A stretch of DNA of 64,000 nucleotides from Sipunculus nudus. Taxonomy: Eukaryota; Annelida; Sipuncula; Golfingiida; Sipunculidae. The stretch lies in the NCBI GenBank assembly GCA_026874595.1, contig CM049314.1:11960729-12024728 (forward strand), in the 5' to 3' direction. The translations under genes and the position numbers were made by a program. The notes below the pieces were generated by a model that saw only the letters and a program-made list of their open reading frames with translations, did not search any database and had not been told where the DNA came from. Below are positions 50,967-63,111 of this stretch, piece after piece. Each line of letters opens with the position of its first letter. Position 1 is the stretch's first letter.

Positions 50967-51720
50967 AACACTCCAGCCGTGGTTCGTTGCATTGTCTTTC
51001 AGCAAATTAAAGCTAAATATTGTACACAGATTTTGTGAAAATTTGTAGAGGGGTAGAGTAAAACTGCATCCGTAATCCATTATATTTTTGGAGGTAATCG
51101 GAAACACCGTAATTTTTATCTTAAGTACCATGATCACTGTTCCACAAATGAATAATTTTAAGGGGATACTCCTTTGTCCCACAGTAGAAGCCGCCCATTC
51201 TTAAACAGTTTTTCTGCATCTCGCCTAGTGAACCTGTGTTTCTAAACCATGACAATGTTTTATATGAAACGTGCACGTATGAAAGAACGACTGATTCGTA
51301 GATTCTGGCGGGGGTTTCAAAGTCCCCAAGTGATTTAGGACCCCTAGGAGTGTGTGCAATCTATCCCCCCCCCCGAGGGTTTCCTTTTGAAAAAAAAAAA
51401 AAAATTCAAACCACCCATTAATTGGCCAAATTTTTAAAACCATGGTTATCATGGAAAGATACTTCTGAAAGTATAAAAATCAACAAACCTGTAAACCTAT
51501 AACACGTTGATCGTGTAAAGGATCTAAGCTCTTTCTGTTCACTAAACGGAAAAGTGCTCACTACAAATAGATTCATGTGGGCATGTGTTCGCGCTTGAAT
51601 TTATAATCTATACTTCTTTTTGACAGAGTAAACTTCCTTAACCGGCGATAATTTGGAAATGGGGGTCAATTGGGAATACAGATCGCCTTCTGAAAAAGCA
51701 TGACAGGCGAAAACTGTTTT
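50391..51720. repeat. Dispersed repeat, copy A
   Basis: Its first part (50391-50910: AGCTGCACCCGTGGAAAATC, TTTTGGAAAGAGTCGTGAGG) matches 61930-62610. Its second part (about 50990-51720: AGAAGCCGCCCATTC, GATTCTGGCGGGGG, TATAAAAATCAACAAACC) matches both 51720-52480 and 63160-63660. No coding capacity was recognised. An A-rich run lies at 50939-50969 and a C run at 51365-51374. Confidence 0.75.
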
Positions 51721-52620
51721 GCTGAACACTTGTAGAGGGTGTTAGGGTAAAGACATATCAATAGTCCATTACATTTTGGAAGTAATAAGGATAACCGCAA
51801 AATATATTTTCTTACAAACAATTATGACAAAGGACCGTTTCTTTGTTCCCGTGTGGAAGCCACCAATTCGTATTTATTTGTTCTGCCACTCGCAAGGTGA
51901 ACTCGTGTTACTAAGGCATAACAGTGTTCACACATGAAACGCATACACGTGAACTAGCTTATATTAAAGGGGATTCTTGTGGAGGTCTGTACGCCCGGAC
52001 TACAGATTCTAGTTTCTTATCAATTTAAAGACGTACTGGTGATATTTTTTTCATATTTCACCGTCCCTACAGACAATGGATCTTAACAAATACATGTGCC
52101 CCACCCCCCCCCCCCCCCAAACCAAACCCGAAGGATAATTAAGTTGTGGGGCTACTTTTTGAAAAAGAAATACTTAGTAAAACACATTACTTGGCCGAAC
52201 ATTTTGAAACCATAGTTATCATGGAAAAATATTTTTGAATGTATAAAAATCAACATATCTCTTACCCTTAACACATTTGTTCAACGGTGGTCACATCACT
52301 GGACTCAGTGTCTAGTGTTGACCAAACTGAAAAGCCCTCGCATTGAGAGCGGAGTCGTGTGGTCTTTGGATTAAAAACCTTTACTTCCTTTTGAGAGAGA
52401 AAATTCCTTTAAAGGTGTTACAATGGATATGGGGGATCAATGGGGACTGAACCTGACTTGCGTGACCGCGCATTGCGCGGAAATACCTTTTGGGCAAGAC
52501 ATGCGCTCTAGCCTCGGTCTTAACAGGAAATTGGGGCACATAATTGGAAAGTATTAAAATTATTATTTGATTAATGATTAAAATCATTATCCCGCAAAAT
52601 AATACAAACTTGTCCTAGAA
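51720..52620. repeat. Dispersed repeat, copy B (head-to-tail with copy A)
   Basis: Shares GTCCATTACATTTTGGAAGT, GTGGAAGCCACCAATTCG, ACCATAGTTATCATGG and GTATAAAAATCAACA with copy A in the same order and orientation. It ends near ACAAACTTGTCCTAGAAG, which recurs at about 63791 in copy C. Confidence 0.7.
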
Positions 52621-52852
52621 GTGCACACCCGATACGTCTGCCGAATGTGTCGCCTTTAATCTTAAAGGCATTTAAAGTATGGAAAGTGGACTAGACCATG
52701 AGGGGCACCTGGTTGCCTCGTTCTCATTCGGTAAATTATCCCAGCGGGGCGTGGGCATTGTCTGCTCATAGCTACGTACACGCACTGGAGGCGGCCTGGT
52801 GTAGGTTCCGTTCATCTCAAATCATTTTCAAATTCAATTACCTTCTTTGAAA

Positions 52853-53269
52853 ATGGACCCAGGAAAGAAGAAGGATAAGAAGTGTGACTCAAAAAAGTCA
52901 AAAGCGATATCTGAATTGACTGAAACTGTAACGGGTAGTGGTATATCTAAAGAACCCATCAAGAAACTCGCACGTGAAGGATTTTGTAGTCTTGAAGTTT
53001 TGGACTGTTTAAAAAAAAAGGACCACTTGTACCTGCCTCTTGCAGATCGTTTGATGTTCGTTAAGTTCCTGGAGCGGGAGACTGGTGTTAAACGAGTATT
53101 TTGCACGGAAGACCAGTTAGTGAACAAAGGTAGGGGAAGTCACAGTCAAGAGTCAACATTAGACCAGGTGCTATCATCATTAGTGTCGGAAAATAATATG
53201 TGTAGTAATAGAACTTCAGACACCGCAGGGAACCTACACCAAGCCGTACAACAGGCACCTGTCGTATAA
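52853..53269 (+). CDS. Small lysine-rich protein with a SAM-like helical region; likely transposon-derived
   Basis: From the ATG at 52853 the frame encodes 138 residues: a basic N-terminus (MDPGKKKDKKCDSKK), then about residues 25-75 (GISKEPIKKLAREGFCSLEV and KKKDHLYLPLADRLMFVKFL) whose pattern resembles a SAM domain, then a polar serine- and glutamine-rich tail. No catalytic motif is visible. A deleted copy of the leader and of residues near ELTETVTGSGIS occurs at 61175-61290, so this is repetitive DNA and may be the first ORF of an unidentified mobile element. It could also be non-functional. I do not recognise the family. Confidence 0.4.
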   Translation: MDPGKKKDKKCDSKKSKAISELTETVTGSGISKEPIKKLAREGFCSLEVLDCLKKKDHLYLPLADRLMFVKFLERETGVKRVFCTEDQLVNKGRGSHSQESTLDQVLSSLVSENNMCSNRTSDTAGNLHQAVQQAPVV

Positions 53270-54321
53270 ATAGTGTTTTTACGGGTATTTTGAGGGTAAA
53301 TGGGTATATAAGCCATGGGACCCCCGGCCCTACTATACTATAATAATAGAGAAAGGCACGTACCACTTTTCCAGGCGACCGCTGTGACCCGCCCACTTAA
53401 CTAGCTGAATTTTTATGTTTACATAAGTAAAATGCACAAGAAACACTGATCGTTACAAAGCAGAAGGATTGTTGCACCTACTGAAGACAGCATTAGGTTC
53501 ATACAAGCTCGCTATTTATTCCTCGTCTGGTCTGTTGACGAAATCCGTCAGATCCTGTCCAAATGAATAATCCATGCAGTGCCAACTTCCGGTTCAGGTG
53601 CACTGATGATAAAAGTTCCGGGCTCAATGGGTATTCCTCCGCTGATTAATTTGTTCATAAATAAAGCGGATTGGAGTATAAAATTTGAAAACTATATTGG
53701 AAATGTTATCCATGCTACATAAAAGGTGATAATATTAAAATAAAAATGTACAATACACCACACACTATTTCTCGTTGTGTTCAGTCATGTCAAATTTGCG
53801 TAATGACTAAAACCCGGATGTCGACAGTTAGATATGGTATGAATTGAGCTCGCGTGTCAGATTGTTTCACGTGAGACATACTTTGTTAGATGTTATGATT
53901 TGTATCACCCATACCATTACATAATGTCTCATCCACATGGTTATATATTAAGGTTATAAAAGAAATTCAAGACCAGCTGATATTTAATATTCTTATGCCT
54001 GAAGTGAAAAAAACACCTAAATATTTAATGCCGACCTAATAAAAATTTGTAAAGTAATTATAAACCAAGAAATCGTTGCTGTGTACTCTGACCTCGCATA
54101 TGACTAATGGTACAGATGAACCCTTTTATTTGGTATAAAACATATGAATGAAATCTAGAAAGAGATATGTGGTACATGACACAAAAATATAAATAAGAGA
54201 GTGTATGTACCTTAGCAATTATGAGTGTAGGAATGTCCCTGTGATGGTCACTCCCCCTATCTGTGACTGATACGCTCGTATTTGTAAGATGCTTCTAAAA
54301 AGATGTGTTTTGTAATATTAC

Positions 54322-55671
54322 TTATAATAACATATAACAAAAATACCAAGTCATGACATATCCTGTTAAAAAGATGTAGGTACAAAAAATGTATACATAT
54401 ACAAAGATGTAATTACAAGTGGAATACAAGACAGTTCTGTGAACCCTACCATACGGTGGACAGATCATATCACTCCTGGTTTTCTGGTACATGAGTTTCT
54501 TATTTTTATCAGCTGCTGTACCATGAGATGAGTGGACATCTTCCTCCCACCCCCTAAACCATTCAACAGCCTCATCCAGGATACCAAGCCTAGCGTCTTC
54601 CTTGTCTGTGATGGGCCTCGGGTCACGGAAGAATGCGATGCGTTTGCTGGTTACTTGCAGTAATGCAACAGATCCATCGAGGTCACCACCATTCTCGCCT
54701 AATGAAAACTGGCAGTTGATCATCAAGTTCAGCGTATCGCTGTCAAGGACCTGCAATTATGATAGTTCTCAATGTCACAAATATGACGTCTACACTAGAA
54801 CAGGCAGTTACTGTGCTGTTTGGTTGTGGTGTGTTTGCAAGTGACATAATCATATAGTGTCTATTGAGAACTATACCAAGGGCAGGTTTCACATATAAAT
54901 GTCACATATTCACAGACAGGTAAATTGTATATTTGCATGACAATCGACCAAACAATTGTCTATATGTATCGTCTACACTTTACTTTCCCAGATGACCATG
55001 ATCCTTATGTGTACTCTGCTAAACGGTTTGGTTCATATTTCTGTTATGAGGGTGCAAATTAGAGGGTGCTACCATGAAATTTGTATATGTCATTTTATAC
55101 CTATGCAGATACAATTTGTCCCAAAGGTCTACATTATGAACATGTCTCCAGCTGTTTCTTTACATGAGCAGAAACTGAGATGTCAGACAGGAGCATTTAC
55201 AAGTGAACCATGGGTCACACGCTCAGCTGACTAGCATGACATACTGATATTATATTTACAGCCTTTGTCCTATTTTCCAATAATACAGGTGGTACCACAT
55301 GTCTGCAAGAACTCGTTAATCACCCCAAAATCAATCTGCATGGAACAAATCATACGATGATACCAATGATACTGAAGCCTCTGTATCTACTTTTTTTATT
55401 TTTGGGGCTACATTCAAGCCATATAGCTTGGATGATATGACTAACAGAGACATACATTCAGTTTACCAATATTTTTAGTGGCCCTCACCGGATATACTGG
55501 TAGCAGTTGTGAGGTCAGACGGTTATGATTTGTGCCCTGTTAACGGCCGGTCGATTGGATGACGGACAATGTGTGATTACTATAGCTCATGTGACTTACC
55601 GTCAGCTGAGCTGAACACGTTACAGCCATCACAAGGCAAATTCATTCATGCTCATACAGTGTTTGTTTGTG

Positions 55672-55730
<59 letters not shown>

Positions 55731-57411
55731 CCAATGTGCCTTACCTGTTCTGCCAGGTGGTTTCTCATCTTCAGCTGGTTATTCATAAACAGATGCTCAT
55801 CAGTGAGATGCTGGTGAATACGTATTACAGGGTTGACATGTTTGTTCCAAAGGTACGCATCTTGCCATTGCTTCCGGGTTATTTCCCTTTCATTGTACTG
55901 ATTGAGCCGTGAGCAATAGTCTCCTGATCCTAAACCACTTGCCACAATGTTATTTCTAACTCCTTTTATGACATTCAAAAAATCCATCATAAGAACTATT
56001 TTTTTTTGGCTTGAACACATTAGAAATGATAAATGTCCGGTCACTATGAAGGAGAACACTCATAAATATGCGATTGCAGCTTGCACCATCCATGCATGTA
56101 AAGTCAACAGTGTTTTTCCATAACATAAACATTTCCACTGCCTTCCAAAATAATATATTTATTTCTGAAGCATTAACGCCGTGTGTTTGGAAAAAAGCAA
56201 ATGGGAAGCGAAAACCATCATAACCAAGAAAGACGAACTGCAGAATATGTTTTGCCATCTGCACATCATTCGTATGGGTCGTGAGCTTTGTCATGGCTGC
56301 ACATTCCTGGCCTGTTTGTACTAATCCTCGGAACTGGAGGTTACTGTCCATGTCAATATCCTGTTGTAATGCCATTTCATCAAAGATGATCCCCCCAGCC
56401 CTTGATGCCTGCTGCCTTTGAGCTTCAGCATTCATCCATTTTAACAGCTTCCTGTGTAAGCCTGTTCTGTTTGATGACATTTTTATACCTCTGCAGAAGT
56501 GTTTCACTTGGCAATATTAGGAGGCCAGAGTTTCTCAGTTCACTATATGCCTTTGGACTGCGGTTCCACACTGTTAAACAAGGCATGATGATGTGTTTGT
56601 TCCATCAATGTCCCCCTGGATCTTTGCTTGAGATGAGACATTTATGTTGTGCAATTATCAGTGTTTTCATGTGCTCTGTAACACCTGGTAACAGCTTGTC
56701 TATCAGGCCGGTAACTTCACTATTTTCTTCCCCTTGATTAACAGCAGGATCTGGTGGATTAGGTATTGCCTGGCACTCCCTGCACACAATAGAATACAAA
56801 GGGTTTTCTGTAATCCCTAACGAGGTCCACACCTTCACATGACATGAGCTGCTCATGGGCACATGTGTCACCTTCCCTTCGCAAACATGCAATCTATCTA
56901 TTATGTCTGGGATCATACTGATATCTGTCGGAGATGCCACACATGTATTCTGTAAACCAATTATTGTCTTATCAATCACAATTCAGCCAATGCTGCATGT
57001 CCATGTGCCATCAACATTGAATGTTATCTCCTTTGTCTGGCTCAGACAATTGATGGTACGGCCAGTAAGTTTTATATAATGTAATAAAGTTTTACTTTCT
57101 TTGGCCAACATGTATGTCCCTAGCAGGTGCCTTTTCACAACTGCTAATGAGTTGGCAAAAGCACTGAGAGGCATATCCACTGGTGTTACTTTTACTGCAG
57201 CCTTGCGACCCCAGTATATGCCCATGTTAACCGGCCATTATACATGATCCTCCTGCTTTTCACGCGGCTATATAATCCAGAGATCAGTTTGTCACACATC
57301 TGTTTATTCATAGGTGTGATGCCTTTTCCCGTACATTCTGCGTTGTACTTATCAAACAGGATATTCTTGATGACATGCCCATCTTTGTGAGGGACCACAG
57401 TGTGATGCAGC
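54322..57411 (-). pseudogene. P-element/THAP9-like transposase, broken, with one intron
   Basis: Minus-strand exon 57411-55745 starts after TTTGCAG and ends CAG|GTAAGG. The next exon begins at 54750 after AATTGCAG, in the same phase, and runs to about 54430. The protein resembles the RNase H-like core of P-element/THAP9 transposases: WNRSPKAYSELRNSG, then IIFDEMALQQDIDM (first catalytic Asp region), FRGLVQTG, then TCMDGASCNRIFM (second Asp), then FLNVIKGVRNNI, and in the last exon DPRPITDKEDARLG. It is disabled: frameshifts near 57205, 56440, in a 9-base homopolymer at 55999-56007 and near 54475, plus in-frame TGA at 56983-56985 and 56605-56607. The roughly 1-kb intron holds a TA microsatellite. 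No THAP domain was found upstream. A domesticated ancestor or a dead transposon are both possible. Confidence 0.78.
55677..55727. repeat. (AT)n microsatellite
   Basis: AT run of about 50 bases in the intron of the transposase pseudogene. Confidence 0.95.
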
Positions 57412-57420
57412 CTGCAAATA

Positions 57421-59540
57421 TGATGATGCTGTCTTAATTACAGATTATATTTTCAGATGGTACTGCAGGGCTCGAAAAATATTATTGGACCTAATGGTCC
57501 TCAAGACATGATCACATTAAAAGACTGTGGTCCTCAACATTTTTACATGTTTCACTAAAGTTAATAACTCTCCCACAGAACATTGGGTAGGTAATTGGGC
57601 AAAAATACTTTCAAATGTCCACGTTTTCTGGATATTCATACCTGAAATACTCAATTACTGCAACAGAATATTAAGATTGATAGGTCATTAAAACTACTAA
57701 ATGATGGCACATTTTGTTTATCCACGGGGACATGATTGTACTTGGTTAGTATTTCTCATCATATTTTATTCGCAAAAAAATGGGATGAGTGGACTTATCG
57801 AGCCCTGGTACTGTGTTGTCTGATGGTTTGTGTCTACAAATGTATTCATGAATTATTTTCCTGTCAACAGTAAGTTTCAGCATACGTGTTTTTAATACGC
57901 TACAATTCAATGAGAAAATATTACCATATATGTATTACTTTCTCATATACCATGCTAGTTTTCTTCTAACATGTCACATATATATTTCCTCCAACAGTTG
58001 AATATTATAATAATCTAAACACATGGCCACACACGTTTCTATCACATTACATATATTATACAATTGGATCAGGGCTGGATATCTTATCCACAGGTGGCTG
58101 AATCAATTGGATTTATGCAGAGTAATCCTGATCAGGTAAAACAGGTTCTACCCTTCTTGGGTGTTTAGTTTCTGTGAATGTTAGCATCTGGGGTGCTTCA
58201 ACAGGTTTTCCCATCATAACTCAGAGTATATTGATCCAAAAATAACAACATTTTACAAGTAACGTTGTTGTTCATTTGTTTTGGGGTATTTTTCTTTCTG
58301 AAATTGAGTATTGGCCAGTAATGGCTATATGGGCATTTTTAAAGTACTAACTGGGCCAGCTTTAGCCGGCTTTAGCCAGCGGCTTAAGCCTGGGATGGCT
58401 CTTACCAGCCAACCGTGATGTTTTAATATGTACTTATTTCATGTCATTTTGACTGATTCCACTTTCTATTTATTTAATGAACATTTTGGAGAATACATGC
58501 ATCCCAGCAGCTTTCCACCAATAAAACAATGCAACACTTAGGGATTAATATGATCATCATGCAGGCAGATATAGGCCATTTCAGAGGGTAGATATAGTAA
58601 TTTAGGTTGAAATCAATTATCATTCGTGATTAGTAATAGTAATAGACTATTACTGCTTTTTTATGTAATAGTAATAGACTAAACATTTTAGCTGTAATAG
58701 TAATAGAAACAGAAGGCAAAGTAATAGAGTAATACATATTACTTTCTATTACTTTCTGTAACACCATTGGTCATGAAGCATATCAGCAAATAATGCTGAA
58801 CTGACTCAGTTCTTGTCTAGTGATTGCCCAGGACGTGCCTATTGTTAGGGAAACAGGGGCCGGCTGTTATACAGGTGGTGTCAACTGGTGCTAAATACAC
58901 AGGAGCACTTGGCAGAGCAGGTCTCAGCCAATTGACCTAAACCTATATCACTATCTGACTTTTAATTACAAGACCATGAATAAACAGAGGCATGTTTGAT
59001 GTTGAGACAAATAAATAGGGTAATATTATTGTAACATGTCTTATCTCACATCAGTTAATATCATGTATATTCTGAATTGCATCAAGACTAGTTTTCACCA
59101 ACCAGTTAGCATTTCAATAATACACATTGCAATAAAACACATTAAAGGAAAAATATAATAATGAACCAGAGGCAGAGCAGACCCAAAATGTTCATGATAA
59201 GTTTAAGATGTTTTCAGTACCCAACATGTACTGCAGCCTACAATGCTATGAACTCCTACCAGTACTTATATCACTTGAATAAACCCATACTACAAGTACA
59301 TGTTTAATCTAGTTTTAATATATAATGTTCTTTTAAAACAATTCTGTTAATACTTGTCTTTTATAATACAGTGGTAAGTTTGCAGTTTTCTTCCAACATC
59401 TTTAATCATTCCTTTTTATGTATTGAACATGTGATGAAATCTTGAGGTACACAGTATTTTTTATGGAACATATAAGTTGTGATTGGGAAATGGGATATAG
59501 CTGTTTATTCATTTACATACATACGGATCCATCAGCTTTG
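57421..59540. other. Intergenic DNA with GTAATAGTAATAG low-complexity patch
   Basis: No gene is supported. Around 58620-58760 GTAATAGTAATAG words alternate with ATTACTTTCTATTAC, and a similar patch recurs at about 60905-60985. Confidence 0.4.
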
Positions 59541-59555
59541 ATACTAATTAATCGG

Positions 59556-59690
59556 TGTGCACCCGGTGAGACGCATCCCGATAAGACGTACGTCCCAACG
59601 GACCGTGCGATAAAACGCAGGGCGGCAGGACGCACTATATAAACAATGACGAGTGGCCGGTAGGACGCACTCCATAAACATCGCCCCGTC
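59556..59690. repeat. GC-rich cluster of (A)GGACGCAC-like words
   Basis: GTGAGACGCATC, ATAAGACGTACG, ATAAAACGCAGG, CAGGACGCACTATATAAACA and TAGGACGCACTCCATAAACA recur every 20-40 bases. The composition is unlike the AT-rich surroundings. Probably a short diverged tandem repeat or part of a mobile element. Confidence 0.5.
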
Positions 59691-59895
59691 TCCAATTAGG
59701 CGTGTCGTGCTGCGGGACCCGGCGTGTTTACCTCCTGCCCGGCTACGTCTCTCTTTAATAAGTGTATTTTTTATGATTTAAACTACGCTAAACCAACCCT
59801 CCTGAGTAACACCTATGATCGTCACCACAGCTGAGTCTGTTAGTTCATCTGGAGTCAATCAGTAGTAAGCCACAAACATTAATTATAAGTCATCA

Positions 59896-60305
59896 ATTAT
59901 AATTCCCTTCCTTCTTCGCTCCTTCCATCCTTCTTTCTTCCCTTCGTTACCTGATTCTTTCTTTCAGTCTTTCTTTCTTTCAGTCTTTCATTCTTTCTTT
60001 CAGTCATCCTTTCTTTCTTTCAGTCTTTCTTTCTTTCAGTCTTTCTTTCTTTCAGCCTTTCTTTCTTTCAGTCTTTCTTTCTTTCAGTCTTTCCTTCATC
60101 CTTCCATTCGTTACATGATTCTTTCTTTCTTTTTTTTTCTTTCTTTCATTCTTTCTTTCAGTCTTTCTTTCTTTCAGTCTTTCTTTCTTTCTTTCTTTCA
60201 GTCTTTCTTTCTTTCTTTCAATCATTTTTTCTTTCAGCCTTTCTTTCTTTCAGTCTTTCTATCTTTCTTTCAGTCTTTCCTTCATCCTTCCCTTCGATAC
60301 ATGTT

Positions 60306-60345
<40 letters not shown>

Positions 60346-60396
60346 TCCTCTTCCGGTCTTTCTTTCAGTTCTTCTTTTTTTCTTTCTTTCATAATC
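59896..60396. repeat. (TTTC)n microsatellite with regular CAGT interruptions
   Basis: About 500 bases of CTTT repeats, broken mostly by CAG at 12- or 16-base intervals (TCTTTCTTTCAG). An ATGATTC/ATGTTTC word preceded by CCTTC.TTCGTTAC or similar recurs at about 59945, 60103 and 60290, so a larger unit of roughly 160-190 bp has been duplicated. Confidence 0.9.
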
Positions 60397-60419
60397 ATAT
60401 GCAGTTATCATAAATAACT

Positions 60420-61170
60420 CCTCTGGTGAACATTTTAAGTTACACTGACATTCATTGAACATGTATTAACTATATGGAAGAAAATGAAATATATACTGAA
60501 GTATGTAAGATTGATACATTTAAGTGAAATATATATGACGAAAAAATGTACAAATATTCATTTAAATCAATATTTTCCATATGCCATGTCATTTACAATG
60601 GGCATGCTTTCAAATTATATGTATATTCATACAATTATCTTACATGTCTTCTTGTAAGGGCCACTTTTTCATTATAAATGTTTCAAAATTAAAATAATCA
60701 TAATTAAAGATGCTATTATAACTAAGATCTGCAGTATCATTGTAAAAATGTCGCTGTAAATGACAAACAGTATAAATAAATTATGTATATAAGTGTAATA
60801 TAACTTGGTGGACATATAGGTGCTTGTCATATTAGTTTACACATGTAATTGTAGTGTTATGTCATAGTGATGTTGACTGCAGAAGGTCCCGGATCTCCTA
60901 TCAGTATAAATAATAGTAAGAGATACCCAAGTAATAGTAATAGCAATATCAGAAATTGAAAGTTATAGTTATAGTAATAGAAGTGATCTTATAGATCCCA
61001 TGTCTGCTCAGGGATGGACAGACAATAGGAAAACACACACACATTGCTATAGTATAGCTCAGTATGACGAGAGGGGTCTTAAGTTAAACATTCTACATGA
61101 GAATTCCTAACACATAGGGATTATATGGCTAAATAAGGAATATATACACGTCACAACAGCACCGCCTGAC
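60420..61170. other. Intergenic DNA
   Basis: Nothing recognised beyond the GTAATAG-type patch at about 60905-60985. Confidence 0.35.
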
Positions 61171-61174
61171 AGCA

Positions 61175-61345
61175 CTGCTACGTGCACGCACTGGAGGCGG
61201 CCTGGTGTAGGTTCCGTTCATTTCTACGGAATATGAATATCTGAATTGACAGAAACTCTAACGGGTAGTGGTATATCTAATTTGTAAAGTCAAATCAGAA
61301 CGGAAGCAGGTAAACCGTGGTCTTGATAAAACCCAACTCTGTATT
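61175..61345 (+). pseudogene. Internally deleted second copy of the SAM-like ORF leader
   Basis: ACGCACTGGAGGCGGCCTGG matches 52785-52804. ATATCTGAATTGAC.GAAACT.TAACGGGTAGTGG then matches 52908-52941. The initiation codon and basic N-terminus are missing. The copy ends at TATATCTAA and continues into GTCAAATCAGAACGGAAGC, which recurs at about 63847. Confidence 0.6.
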
Positions 61346-61500
61346 AATGATATAGATAAGCGTCTGATTTGTAAACGCAGCCCTGTTCATAGTTGGTGCC
61401 ATAGAATGTTAAATGAAACCTGTGAAAACTTTTTTTAAGTGAAAATATTTTGAAAAATTACCCGTGGTAATGATGTCCTTGACAATAAACAAAACGAACA

Positions 61501-61700
61501 CATCGCCCCCCCCCCCCCCATCCCCTTCTCCATTCTAGATGTAGGTTGTTTTACTGACACCTTTCAGATAAATGGCACGTTGGGTGACGTCATTGTGTTC
61601 TGTGACGTCATGACTCGCCTCCAAAGATGGAAATGTCGTCTTATACTACGTTCTAGTGAAAACATGTGTGCTTTAAATACCCCCCCCCCCCCCCCAAAAA
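61501..61700. repeat. Two poly-C runs
   Basis: C homopolymers at about 61506-61519 and 61680-61695, the latter followed by an A run. Confidence 0.85.
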
Positions 61701-62942
61701 AAAAAACCCACTCATTCCAGGGTTATTCACGCTTGGATTTACGTCAAAATTGAACTTATAAAATTATCAATCGACACGCATTTGCTATTGAATTAGAAAG
61801 GCAAGTCATTTTAAAGATGCATTTTTGACGTAGGTTTCTTCCACCGATTGTTCTTCTGCTTGCTTTTTAAGGTTATGTCTGTCTCTTGGCGCTTAATTGT
61901 GCAATTTTTTTTAAATACATTAATATTATCAGCACCCGCGGAAAATCCACTGCTTTATATGATTAATAGCTTTGTATATTCTGTTAGGGACTAAACGACA
62001 CATATTTTTTTTCCTAAAATTTTCGAATGAACTTTTGTCATGTGTTTCACATACATGATATTCAGCTTACCTATGCTAGAACTATCCACTAAATCCCCTA
62101 CCCAAAATATCTTCAAAGAATGCAAATTATTCTGTTCCAGAAACCACACACAAAATACGTTTTGGAAAGAGACGTGAGGCATATTCAGCGTGCACGAATT
62201 TTAACGTGAGAACTTTCTTTCCGATAAATAACATTGGTCTAACAACAGCATTGCTCTTAAAATATTGAAGATATAACCATTGTAAAATGATGTATTCTAC
62301 TTTGAAATTATATGCATATAAAAGAGTGAAAGTTTATGAAAGATACTTTGTAAAAATTGAAGCTCAGATGACATAGTGAAATACGATGTTTATTCAGTGT
62401 TGTTAGTTGAGGGTAGTCTTTGGCATGCGTTGTTCGTAAACACAAGCATATGACGTTGACGGCTCTTGTACGCGGAACGTATGCTTGCCAATACGAATAG
62501 GCAGGCTCGGAAAAATATAATCTAATAGTATTAAATGTTTGGTTTGAGTAATGTTAGTTGTCAAGGAATAAGCATGTCTGATCCAAAACTGACAACTCTC
62601 CTAAATAAGAACGCAGCCATAATCACAATTCCACACATCATTACCTAGTCCCTTATGACATGCATCAACGATGCAAGTTTGATGACTGTGCATAAAAGTT
62701 TTTTCAAGTGCTTGTGTTCAAATCATTATAGCATTATCGCCTCTGTGACCTTGTGCCTCAAATCGGTTCAACTTATTGCGTTAACCTCATTTAATCATTT
62801 TTGCTTCTGTGACCTTTAAAGATTGTGTCAAGTTCATCCATATTCAAATTTTACCAAGCCTTTTTTAAGGCGTTTCAGTGCTTCTAGTTTGGTACCTGTA
62901 CCTCGAATTCTTTTCTATTATTGCGTTAACATCATTTTAGCA

Positions 62943-63006
62943 TTATCGCCCCGTGTCAAGGTCATCCATCCGTATTATCGCCCCGTAACAAGGTCATCCA
63001 TCCGTA
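62943..63006. repeat. 32-bp tandem duplication
   Basis: TTATCGCCCCGTGTCAAGGT... at 62943-62974 repeats at 62975-63006 with two changes (GTGT to GTAA). Confidence 0.85.
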
Positions 63007-63090
63007 TTTGAACTTAACTTAGCATTACATGTGAGTATGGTGACTGTATGTTAATTTGTTTTTTATGTTGTTGCGTAAACATCAATCTTC

Positions 63091-63111
63091 GACGGACGGA
63101 CGGACGGACGG
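63091..63111. repeat. (GACG)n/(GGAC)n short repeat
   Basis: Five GACG units in a row, GC-rich against the AT-rich background. Confidence 0.9.

Noticed and set aside
60115-60462. Phe/Ser/Leu-rich and Lys/Arg-rich frames
   Set aside because: Translation of the TTTC microsatellite in two orientations.
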